Translations under genes and position numbers: made by a program | Part shown: in pieces, positions 1 through 8,039 of the stretch | How the letters are laid out: each line of letters starts with the position of its first letter | Position numbering within the stretch: position 1 is the first letter of the stretch | NCBI GenBank assembly: GCA_025362075.1 | Contig: JANYIL010000217.1 | Span: 1-39,004, forward strand | Source of the DNA: Chloracidobacterium sp. | GTDB lineage: Bacteria > Acidobacteriota > Blastocatellia > Pyrinomonadales > Pyrinomonadaceae | DNA length: 39,004 bases | Reading direction: 5' to 3' | Notes under the pieces: generated by a model | What the model was told of the DNA's origin: nothing | Databases searched by the model: none | What the model saw: the letters and a program-made list of their open reading frames with translations, nothing else

Positions 1-8
1 CTAAAAAG

Positions 9-377
9 GTGGTCAAACCAACAATGAACAAAGTGCAGCGAAGAAACGTTTCCCCCGGCAACTGGGGCGGCAATGGCATCAGGCTTGTTGTCGAAGCCAA
101 TTCGACCGCGATCGAATACGACTGCGCCCATGGCGAAATAACCGGTGTCCTGACGATCGACCAAAACGGTAATTTCGACGCCAAAGGCTTTCACACCCGC
201 GAACGGGGCGGCCCGATCCGCGAAGGCGTCCTCGACAGACGCGACCCCGCCCACTACACCGGCCGGATATCAGGCAATCAAATGACCCTTAAAGTCATGA
301 TGGCGGACACGGGCGATCTGATCGGTGATTTCCAACTTGAACTGGGAAAGAACGTCCGGCTGCATAAGTGCTTATAG
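9..377 (+). CDS. hypothetical protein, possibly 5'-truncated by window edge
   Basis: ORF with GTG start at 9; the frame stays open to the window edge, so the true start may lie upstream. No family recognised. Confidence 0.5.
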   Translation: MVKPTMNKVQRRNVSPGNWGGNGIRLVVEANSTAIEYDCAHGEITGVLTIDQNGNFDAKGFHTRERGGPIREGVLDRRDPAHYTGRISGNQMTLKVMMADTGDLIGDFQLELGKNVRLHKCL

Positions 378-441
378 CTCACGCAAGCGGCGAACGGCTG
401 TTCGTAGCCTAATCTTCAGACCCGGGTGGGACACTACCCAA

Positions 442-2904
442 TCATTCAGTTTCTTTAACTTCCTGCATTTGAATGTTATTGACGTCCTGCGTGGCCGCAT
501 CGAATACGTGCGGTGGCGTCGGCGATGGCGATGCGTCGGCTTCGAGGGCGGCGGTAAGGACATCGCTGATAAACTTTGCCGGAATGATCTCAAGGTCTTT
601 TCGCACGTCGTCGGGGATCTCCTCGATGTCCGGCACGTTTCGGTCCGGCATGATTATCCGTCGGATGCCGGCACGGTGGGCAGCGAGTACTTTTTCCTTG
701 ACACCGCCGACGGGAAATACAAGGCCCGAAAGCGTGATCTCGCCGGTCATCGATGTGTCGGAGCGTACCTTGCGGCCAGTAAAGAGCGACGCCATCGCTG
801 ACGCCATGGTCACCCCCGCGCTCGGGCCGTCCTTTGGTATCGAGCCGGCAGGGACGTGGACGTGAATGCCGTTTTGCTTAATGACATCGGGGTCGATGCC
901 AAATTCGGAGGCGTGCGACCACAGATAGCTGCGTGCCGCCTGGGCCGACTCCTTCATCACCTCGCCAAGCTGGCCGGTCAGCGTCAGGCCGCTGCCGCCA
1001 GGCAGCAGAGTTGCTTCGATAAACAGAACTTCCCCGCCCATCTCGGTCCAGGCCATGCCGGTCGCTACACCTGCGGGCAATTCTTTGCGGGCCTCTTCCG
1101 GATAAACTCTCGGCGGCCCGAGATAGCCTTTGACCTCCTCAGCGGAGATCGAGACTTTTTCGGTCAGGCCCTGGGCGACCTTTAGCGCCACCTTTCGGGC
1201 AAGATTGCCAACCGTGCGCTCGAGCTGGCGGACACCGGCCTCGCGGGTATATCTTGAGGTCAAAAGGTTTATCGCGTCATCGGTGATCGCAAGCTGCTCA
1301 TCCGAGAGGCCATTTTCCTTGATCTGACGTGGTATCAGGTATTGCTTGGCGATATTCAGCTTTTCGCGGTCGCTGTAACCGGCAAGCTGGATAATCTCCA
1401 TGCGGTCGCGAAGCGGCATCGGTATCGGTGAGAGCTGGTTGGCGGTCGCGATAAAGAAAACCTTTGACAGGTCAAACGGCAGATCGATGTAATTGTCACG
1501 AAACGTATTGTTTTGCGCCGGATCGAGGATCTCTAGCAAAGCAGCAGACGGGTCGCCGCGAAAATCATTGCCGAGCTTGTCGATCTCATCGAGCATCAGC
1601 ACCGGGTTATTGACCGCCACGCGACGAAGGGCCTGGATAATACGTCCCGGCATTGCTCCGACATATGTCCGGCGATGGCCACGTAATTCCGCTTCGTCAC
1701 GCATACCGCCCAAGGATATTCGGTCAAATTCGCGGCCCAAGGCCCGTGCGATCGACCGCCCAAGCGACGTTTTACCGACTCCCGGAGGGCCGACGAACAG
1801 GATGATCGGGCTCTTGGAATCGGGCCGCAGCTTTACAACCGCAAGGGATTCGAGAATACGTTCTTTAATGTCATCGAGGCCATAATGATCCTCGTCGAGT
1901 ATTTTCCGAGCTTCGTTGAGGTCGAGCTTTTCCTCGCTGGACTTCATCCACGGCAATTCGAGGATATATTCGAGATATGTGCGAATGACGTGGTAATCGG
2001 GTGCGGCCTGGGGCAATTGCTCCATCCGCTTGAGTTCGCGGGTCGCTTCTTTGCGGACATCGTCGGGCAGATCGGCCTTTTCGAGCCGCTCGCGAAGCTG
2101 GTCGGCCTCAGCCTTTTCTCCCGTTTCGTCGTCGCCAAGCTCCTTTTGGATCGCCTTCATCTGTTGGCGCAGCACGTAGTCGCGTTGCGATTTGTCCATC
2201 TCGTGCTGGGCCTCGTTGGCGATCTTAGACCGTATCTGCATGATCTCGAGCTCCCGTGCGAGCGCCGCGTGCGTCAGCGTCAACAATCCGTCGACGGTAC
2301 TCGATTCGAGCATTTTCTGCTCGGTCTCGAAGCCGAGGTCGAGCACCGACGCCATAAAATAGGCGAGCTGCACCGGGTTATCCTGCGACGTGACCGCCAT
2401 CCGGATCTCGGGCGGTACGTTTGGCAGTAACGCGAGGGCCTCCTGGATCATTCCCTGAATATTGCGTTTTAACGCCTCGATCTCTTCGTCGTCAACGCGG
2501 CGAAGCTCGGGCAGTATTTGCACTTTCGCCTTTAGATAGGGCTGTTCGCCGGTCCATTCAACGATCTCAAAGCGGTCCATTCCCTGGACGATAAGCTGCA
2601 TAATGCCCTCGTTTCGCATCATGCGTTTGATGTTGACGATGGTGCCGATCTTAAACAGATCGTCATATTTAGCATCGTCACCCGTGACATTGTCGGAGCG
2701 GGTTGTAACCGTGGCGATGAGCTTTTCCTCGGTCGCAAGAGCAGCTTCGACCGCGCGGGTCGAACGCTCGCGGCCAACCGCAAGCGGCACGACCGTTTCG
2801 GGAAAAAGCGTCGTATTTTGCAGCGGCAAGACCGCTATCTCAAATTCCTGCGGCTTTTTTATCTCAGCAGTTTCAAATGGGTCAATGTTTTCGTTATCAG
2901 CCAT
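442..2904 (-). CDS. lon: ATP-dependent protease La (Lon)
   Basis: 820 aa; N-terminal LON substrate domain, Walker A GPPGVGKTSLG, Walker B MLDEIDK, Ser-Lys protease motif PKDGPSAGVTMA with GGVKEKVLAAHRAG. Confidence 0.98.
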   Translation of the reverse strand: MADNENIDPFETAEIKKPQEFEIAVLPLQNTTLFPETVVPLAVGRERSTRAVEAALATEEKLIATVTTRSDNVTGDDAKYDDLFKIGTIVNIKRMMRNEGIMQLIVQGMDRFEIVEWTGEQPYLKAKVQILPELRRVDDEEIEALKRNIQGMIQEALALLPNVPPEIRMAVTSQDNPVQLAYFMASVLDLGFETEQKMLESSTVDGLLTLTHAALARELEIMQIRSKIANEAQHEMDKSQRDYVLRQQMKAIQKELGDDETGEKAEADQLRERLEKADLPDDVRKEATRELKRMEQLPQAAPDYHVIRTYLEYILELPWMKSSEEKLDLNEARKILDEDHYGLDDIKERILESLAVVKLRPDSKSPIILFVGPPGVGKTSLGRSIARALGREFDRISLGGMRDEAELRGHRRTYVGAMPGRIIQALRRVAVNNPVLMLDEIDKLGNDFRGDPSAALLEILDPAQNNTFRDNYIDLPFDLSKVFFIATANQLSPIPMPLRDRMEIIQLAGYSDREKLNIAKQYLIPRQIKENGLSDEQLAITDDAINLLTSRYTREAGVRQLERTVGNLARKVALKVAQGLTEKVSISAEEVKGYLGPPRVYPEEARKELPAGVATGMAWTEMGGEVLFIEATLLPGGSGLTLTGQLGEVMKESAQAARSYLWSHASEFGIDPDVIKQNGIHVHVPAGSIPKDGPSAGVTMASAMASLFTGRKVRSDTSMTGEITLSGLVFPVGGVKEKVLAAHRAGIRRIIMPDRNVPDIEEIPDDVRKDLEIIPAKFISDVLTAALEADASPSPTPPHVFDAATQDVNNIQMQEVKETE

Positions 2905-2917
2905 AAAATCCTTTGTA

Positions 2918-3006
2918 CGACAGACTGCCGAGTCTGTCGGTTAAGTCGAACGTCCATTCAACTTGATTGCATACTTACGTTGATGAACAGGCTCGGCAGC
3001 CTGTTC
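2918..3006. repeat. Bipartite palindromic element, copy 1 (HP1 CGACAGACT-GCCG-AGTCTGTCG; HP2 GAACAGGCT-CGGC-AGCCTGTTC)
   Basis: Two perfect 9-bp-stem inverted repeats at 2918-2939 and 2985-3006, separated by 45 nt. Confidence 0.9.
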
Positions 3007-3365
3007 TACACTGCTTTCCGCAAAGTGATAATCAGCAGGCCATTCTCAAACATGTGCTCGATCGACGCACCTTCGAGTGGCGCGGGAAACCGCAGCGTTT
3101 TCTCAAAACTGCTGTACGTTATCTCCATCTGCTGATACGAAATGCCGCTGGCGCACGACCGGTCCTTGCGGCTGCCCGCGATGTAAAGCGCATTACCCTG
3201 GATTTCGATCACGATTTCCTCGGCCGAAACGCCGGCTAGCTCGACCTTGACGACCCAGCCGTCCGGCGTCTGATACACATCCGCCGCCGGATACCACAAG
3301 CGGCCGGAAACTGGGGTTTTCGACGAGCCGATGAATTGAAAATTACGATTGGTGGATTTGGCCAT
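3006..3365 (-). CDS. Hsp20/alpha-crystallin family small heat shock protein
   Basis: Alpha-crystallin pattern (DVYQTPDGWVVKVELAGVSAEEIVIEIQGNALYIAGSR...RFPAPLEGASIEHMFENGLLIITLRK). Start set at ATG 3365 because the ORF extension to 3419 translates a repeat. Confidence 0.92.
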   Translation of the reverse strand: MAKSTNRNFQFIGSSKTPVSGRLWYPAADVYQTPDGWVVKVELAGVSAEEIVIEIQGNALYIAGSRKDRSCASGISYQQMEITYSSFEKTLRFPAPLEGASIEHMFENGLLIITLRKAV

Positions 3366-3369
3366 TTTC

Positions 3370-3433
3370 GGGTGACGGGTAACAAGTGACTGGTAACAAG
3401 ATTCGATCTTTCCTGTCACCCGTCACCTGTAAC
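3370..3433. repeat. Heptad-iterated hairpin A (unit ~GTRACNN)
   Basis: Left GGGTGAC|GGGTAAC|AAGTGAC|TGGTAAC; right arm CCTGTCACCCGTCACCTGTAAC is the reverse complement of the same unit in 7-nt phase. Confidence 0.85.
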
Positions 3434-3900
3434 TAATTCTTACTCCAAAACGAACTTCCGCTTGAAATCTCTTCAAGAGTCTCGGCGATCTCACGTTCGT
3501 CTTCCATTTCAAGGGCGACATCTGCCATCGCGATGATGCCGGCGAGTTCGCCTGACGAACCGACGACCGGAATACGACGGATCTGTTTGTCGCCCATCAG
3601 GCGGATCGCTTCGAAAGCAAAATCGTCCCGCGTGACAGTAAAAAGCTCGGTCGTCATCGCCTCACCGACAGATGTGTCAATTCCTTTGCCCTCGGCGATC
3701 ACGCGAATAACGATGTCGCGGTCAGTTACGATACCGATCAGCTTGACGCCGTCAACGACCGGCACGGCACCCATATCGCCGTCGCGCATCAAGGCCGCGA
3801 CCTCGCTAAGTGACATATCGCGCGTCGCCGTCCGCACGTTTTTCGTCATTATTTCGCTGCACCGCATGCGTGAGATCGCGGATGATTCGGCTTCGGTCAT
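3433..3900 (-). CDS. CBS-domain pair protein
   Basis: Two CBS motifs (GAVPVVDGVKLIGIVTDRDIVIRV; IRRIPVVGSSGELAGIIAMADVA). Start at 3900 has an upstream AGGAG on the minus strand. Confidence 0.9.
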   Translation of the reverse strand: MTEAESSAISRMRCSEIMTKNVRTATRDMSLSEVAALMRDGDMGAVPVVDGVKLIGIVTDRDIVIRVIAEGKGIDTSVGEAMTTELFTVTRDDFAFEAIRLMGDKQIRRIPVVGSSGELAGIIAMADVALEMEDEREIAETLEEISSGSSFWSKN

Positions 3901-3963
3901 CGTAAGTATTCTCCTTTTAATTATTTTGTTTGACCTGAGTGAATAATGCAAGGAAAGAGTTTT

Positions 3964-4019
3964 GCCACGAATTACACGAATAGCACGAATAAAGCCTCTT
4001 CATTCGTGCTATTCGTGGC
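3964..4019. repeat. Nonamer-iterated hairpin D (unit ~NNCACGAAT)
   Basis: GCCACGAAT|TACACGAAT|AGCACGAAT then loop AAAGCCTCTTC then ATTCGTGCT|ATTCGTGGC. Confidence 0.9.
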
Positions 4020-5143
4020 TAATTTCTTTTTTCTGTAAGCGAGATCATCCGGTCAAGGGCAACGCCCGCGAAGTGCTTAGTTTCGTCATCTACCACTATC
4101 TCGTTGACGACGTTCCCGTCGATGAGATTTTCCATCGCCCACGCCAGGTTTTGCGGGGCGATGCGGTACATAGTCGCGCACATGCAGAGGTCGGGGGCGA
4201 GGAGACGAATTTCCTTATCGGGAAAGCGTGTCTGTAGGCGGTTGACGAGATTTACTTCGGTTCCTATCGCCCATTTTGATCCGACAGGCGAATTTTCGAC
4301 GGTTTTGATAATGAACGATGTCGAGCCGTCGAGATCGCTCAATTCTACAACCTCGCGGATACATTCGGGATGGACGAGTACCTGCACGCCGGGTAACTCT
4401 TCTCTAATTTTATCGACATGCCACGGCTTAAAGCGTCCGTGGACCGAGCAGTGGCCGCGCCAGAGAATTAATTTTGCTTCGCGAAGCTGCTCCTCGGTAT
4501 TGCCGCCCAATTCCTCGTGCGGATTCCACAGCACCATCTTGTCGAGCGGGATGCCAAATTTCGCACCGGTGTTTCGCCCAAGATGCTGATCGGGAAAGAA
4601 AAACATCTTGTCGAACTCTTTCAGGTAGATGTCGAAGAGCGGAATGGCGTTCGACGACGTACACACGACACCCTCGTTCCGGCCACAAAACGCCTTGATC
4701 TGCGCCGTCGAGTTCATATAGGTGATCGGCGCGACCTTTTTGTCCAAAACACCGATCTCGCCTAGCTGCTCCCACGCATCCTCGACCTGATCGATAGTCG
4801 CCATGTCGGCCATCGAGCACCCGGCACCGAGGTCGGGCAGGATTACGTGTTGATGATCTTTCCCAAGAATATCAGCCGATTCGGCCATGAAATGAACGCC
4901 GCAAAAGACGATATATTCAGCCTCGGTCTGCGACGCCATTACCGAAAGCTGGTAGCTGTCGCCCGTCAGATCGGCGTGACGGATGACATCGTCTCGTTGG
5001 TAATGATGGCCGAGAATAACGACCCTTTTACCCAATTCCTCACGCGCTGCCTCGATCCGCGCGTGAACCTCTTCATCAGGCATGATGAGATAATCTTCCA
5101 GAAGCTGAGGTGTTTCGAGTGTTATGGACATCACATTCTCCAA
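4019..5143 (-). CDS. nadA: quinolinate synthase
   Basis: NadA-like: VILGHHYQRDDVIRHADLTGDSYQLS, YIVFCGVHFMAESADIL, conserved Cys motifs (VHPEC, CMCATMYR). Confidence 0.95.
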   Translation of the reverse strand: MENVMSITLETPQLLEDYLIMPDEEVHARIEAAREELGKRVVILGHHYQRDDVIRHADLTGDSYQLSVMASQTEAEYIVFCGVHFMAESADILGKDHQHVILPDLGAGCSMADMATIDQVEDAWEQLGEIGVLDKKVAPITYMNSTAQIKAFCGRNEGVVCTSSNAIPLFDIYLKEFDKMFFFPDQHLGRNTGAKFGIPLDKMVLWNPHEELGGNTEEQLREAKLILWRGHCSVHGRFKPWHVDKIREELPGVQVLVHPECIREVVELSDLDGSTSFIIKTVENSPVGSKWAIGTEVNLVNRLQTRFPDKEIRLLAPDLCMCATMYRIAPQNLAWAMENLIDGNVVNEIVVDDETKHFAGVALDRMISLTEKRN

Positions 5144-5191
5144 AAGAAAATGATGTCATTCGGGACAAGTTTTGGCAAGTAAATGAGGCTT

Positions 5192-6274
5192 TTACGACAC
5201 AACGCCGAAGATCTTTTCAACCAGGAGTACCACAAAATACGAGCCTGCGGCGATTGCGGCGGCGGCGGGGATGGTCAGCACCCAGGCCCAGACGATGCGG
5301 CCGGCGACGCCCCATTTTACTGCGGAAAAGCGTTTGGCGGAGCCAACACCGACGATCGAACCGGTGATTGTATGCGTCGTTGAAACGGGAATTCCAAACG
5401 CGGTCGCGCCAAAGAGCGTGATCGCCCCGGCCGTTTCGGCGCAGAAACCGCCGACCGGTTGGAGTTTGACGATCTTTGTGCCCATTGTTTTGACTATGCG
5501 CCATCCGCCTGAGAGCGTGCCCAGGGCGATTGCTCCACATGCAGCGACCTCAACCCAGAGCGGGATGTCGGGCAATTTATTGCCGGGAGCCATTTGGAGA
5601 AAACCGCCGGATACAAGCACGATCGTGATGATGCCCATCGTCTTTTGAGCGTCGTTTCCGCCATGCCCCAGAGAATATGCAGCCGCCGAAAAGAGTTGGC
5701 CGATGCGGAAAATGCGGTCAACGCGGTTGACCCGCACACGGTGAAAGATCCAATACACTGAAACCATCAGTATAAAACCAAGGAGCATCCCTATCAACGG
5801 CGACAGCACGATGAACGTGATCGTTTTGATCCAACCGGCAGCCTTTAGCACGGTTTCTACTCCACCTATACCGGAATTCGACCAAATGTAAGCGGTAATA
5901 GCAGCTCCGGCGTATGCCCCTACCAGAGCGTGTGAACTTGATGTCGGCAGCCCGAGCCACCAGGTGATAAGATTCCATATAATGGCGCCGATCACCGCTG
6001 CAAGCAGGACGTAAAGCCGTTCTTCTACACGGATAGCGTCAATATTTATCATATCGCCTCCGACAGTTTTAGCAACAGCGGTCCCGAAAACAACTACGGC
6101 GAAAAAATTGAAAAACGCGGCCATCGCGACTGCGACGCCAGGCGAGAGAACGCGTGTGGCAACGACCGTCGCTATCGAATTTGCGGCATCGTGAAAGCCG
6201 TTGACGTAATCAAAGGCAAGGGCCACCGCGATAATGACAATTACCAGGGCTAATGAAGCAGTTTGTTGATCCAT
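5192..6274 (-). CDS. PiT-family inorganic phosphate transporter
   Basis: Two PHO4 signatures (DYVNGFHDAANSIATVVATRVLSP; SLGHGGNDAQKTMG) and GIPVSTTHTITGSIVGVG. Confidence 0.95.
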   Translation of the reverse strand: MDQQTASLALVIVIIAVALAFDYVNGFHDAANSIATVVATRVLSPGVAVAMAAFFNFFAVVVFGTAVAKTVGGDMINIDAIRVEERLYVLLAAVIGAIIWNLITWWLGLPTSSSHALVGAYAGAAITAYIWSNSGIGGVETVLKAAGWIKTITFIVLSPLIGMLLGFILMVSVYWIFHRVRVNRVDRIFRIGQLFSAAAYSLGHGGNDAQKTMGIITIVLVSGGFLQMAPGNKLPDIPLWVEVAACGAIALGTLSGGWRIVKTMGTKIVKLQPVGGFCAETAGAITLFGATAFGIPVSTTHTITGSIVGVGSAKRFSAVKWGVAGRIVWAWVLTIPAAAAIAAGSYFVVLLVEKIFGVVS

Positions 6275-6280
6275 ATGGTC

Positions 6281-6350
6281 GGTCAGTTGTCAGTGGTCAG
6301 TTGCCGGTTGTCAGTTCCAAAGCCCATTCTGACAACTGACAACCGACACC
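6281..6350. repeat. Heptad-iterated hairpin B (unit ~GTCAGTT)
   Basis: GGTCAGT|TGTCAGT|GGTCAGT|TGCCGGT|TGTCAGT then TGACAAC|TGACAAC|CGACACC. Confidence 0.88.
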
Positions 6351-6352
6351 TA

Positions 6353-6973
6353 TTAATTATGTTTTAGAACGATGGATTCGATGATATTACCGACATACTC
6401 GCACTTGTCGGTCGCGTTCTCGAGCATGTCATAAAGCTCCTTGTATTTAATGAGCCTTACGGCGTCGGGTGAATTCTTAAATAACTCTGCCATTGCCCGG
6501 AAATAAATGTCGTCGGCATCATTTTCGAGCCGCTGGATGTTTAGCAGATGCTGCTCCATTCCCTTTGCGACTTTAAGGAACGAAACAGCTCCGTTGATCT
6601 CGCCCGCGAGCTTTTGAATTATAGCTCCGAGCTGTTGTGCATGCGGGTCGTTACCGTGGATGTCATACATTACGATCGATCGGGCCGAGGCATCGATGTA
6701 ATCGCAAACGTCGTCCAGGGCCATTGCCAGCGTATAAATATCCTCGCGGTCAAATGGCGTAATGAACGATTTATTGAGCTTGGTGGTCACGCTGTGCGCG
6801 AGTTCGTCACACTCGTGCTCAACGCTCTTGATACGTTTCGAGAACGAGTCAAACTCCTCGTCGGATGCCTTAAGCATATCGACCAGAATGTCCGCCGCTT
6901 CCTGAATTTTCTTCGACATTTGCGAGAACAATTCAAAATATTGATCTTCTTTCGGCAAAAAGCTAAAAGCCAT
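6353..6973 (-). CDS. DUF47 family (PhoU-like) phosphate transport regulator
   Basis: 206 aa helical PhoU-like protein (MAFSFLPKEDQYFELFSQMSKKIQEAADILVDML) next to PiT. Confidence 0.9.
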   Translation of the reverse strand: MAFSFLPKEDQYFELFSQMSKKIQEAADILVDMLKASDEEFDSFSKRIKSVEHECDELAHSVTTKLNKSFITPFDREDIYTLAMALDDVCDYIDASARSIVMYDIHGNDPHAQQLGAIIQKLAGEINGAVSFLKVAKGMEQHLLNIQRLENDADDIYFRAMAELFKNSPDAVRLIKYKELYDMLENATDKCEYVGNIIESIVLKHN

Positions 6974-7056
6974 TCGATGTATCTCCCGATCTATTTTTTA
7001 CTAAGAAATCAAATCATAAACGAGCGCCGAAGTTATTGTCGAACAAGCGCGCACCT

Positions 7057-7791
7057 TTAACTTTGCGGGCTGTGCTTGATAAAGACAGCCTCTCGCAGAT
7101 ATACGTTCAATTCGCAAATATCTTTTACATAATCGCCGATCCGTTCGATGTGCTTTGCAACGAACATCAGCCGTGCCGTTCCGGCCGATGATTCCGGGTG
7201 TCTGGACATATTTGCGAGCAGCCCGTCGAAGACGCGGCCGTAGCACGCATCCAACTCGCGGTCGCGGCTGATGATCTCGCGCGATTTGTCCGCGTCCTCG
7301 GACGTGAAGGCGTTTAACGCCTCGCCTAACATATCCGCCGCGATGTCGGCCATCATCGAAAAATCAACATAGCTGTCTATCTGCGGCTCATTGTTGAGAA
7401 TGATCGCTGCCGCGGCAATGCTCGACGCGTGATCGGCGATGCGTTCGAGTATTGGCGTAATTTTGGCGACTGACACGACAAGCCGCAGGTCGTGTTCCGT
7501 CGGCTGCTGCGACGCGAGTATCTCGATGCTGAGCTGATCGATCTCCAACTCCATCTGGTCGATCTGCTCGTCGTTTTCGCAAACGCTTAACGCCAATTCG
7601 CTGTTGCGTTCCGTCAGCGAACGCAGGCCCCGGTGGACGGCCTCCTCAGTCTTGCCGCCGAGCAATAAGATTTTGTCCCTTAACAGGTCAAGTTGTGAAT
7701 TTGCTATGCGTCGTTCCATTTTGTCATCGGCGAATGTGCCGAAATGTCCCCGAGCAGGATCGAACGTGATCGATTGCGGTCGCTGATTCAT
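7057..7791 (-). CDS. phoU: phosphate signalling complex protein PhoU
   Basis: Two PhoU repeats (LRDKILLLGGKTEEAVHRGLRSL...; ADMLGEALNAFTSEDADKSREI). Confidence 0.9.
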   Translation of the reverse strand: MNQRPQSITFDPARGHFGTFADDKMERRIANSQLDLLRDKILLLGGKTEEAVHRGLRSLTERNSELALSVCENDEQIDQMELEIDQLSIEILASQQPTEHDLRLVVSVAKITPILERIADHASSIAAAAIILNNEPQIDSYVDFSMMADIAADMLGEALNAFTSEDADKSREIISRDRELDACYGRVFDGLLANMSRHPESSAGTARLMFVAKHIERIGDYVKDICELNVYLREAVFIKHSPQS

Positions 7792-7842
7792 AAATGACTC
7801 GCACGATTATAGTTCAGAGCGGATGTCCGGCAGGTTACATAA

Positions 7843-7859
7843 TACTTAACTTTTAAGTA
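7843..7859. promoter_or_regulatory. Inverted repeat TACTTAA-CTT-TTAAGTA in the phoU/M48 divergent region
   Basis: Perfect 7-bp arms in an AT-rich divergent intergenic region. Confidence 0.4.
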
Positions 7860-7960
7860 GTACTCTTTTTTTAGGTGGGTTTTGTAACATCTTGTTAACA
7901 TTTTGATAATATTGCGGCCGTCAATTGCGGCGAACGCGCGCGAAAACAATTTACATCCAA

Positions 7961-7990
7961 GTTGGCGTCACCTAAGCTATGTTGGCGTCA
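7961..7990. promoter_or_regulatory. Direct repeat GTTGGCGTCA-N10-GTTGGCGTCA upstream of the M48 protease gene
   Basis: Exact 10-bp repeat with 20-bp period, about 50-80 bp before ATG 8040. Confidence 0.5.
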
Positions 7991-8039
7991 GACCGGCATT
8001 GCTATTAGAATCTTGGGTATTGAGATTCCGGAGGAACAT

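Noticed and set aside
325-2430. Plus-strand ORFs at 325-801, 473-865, 856-1185, 1493-1885 and 1885-2430
   Set aside because: All lie largely or wholly antisense to lon and are explained by its codon bias.
3366-3419. N-terminal extension of the hsp20 ORF (MTGKIESCYQSLVTRHPK)
   Set aside because: It is translation of the heptad repeat; ATG 3365 gives a normal Hsp20 start.
6281-6350. Possible CRISPR-like array
   Set aside because: Units are 7 nt, without spacers, and are mirrored as an inverted arm; no cas genes present. Same reasoning applies to 3370-3433 and 33877-33946.
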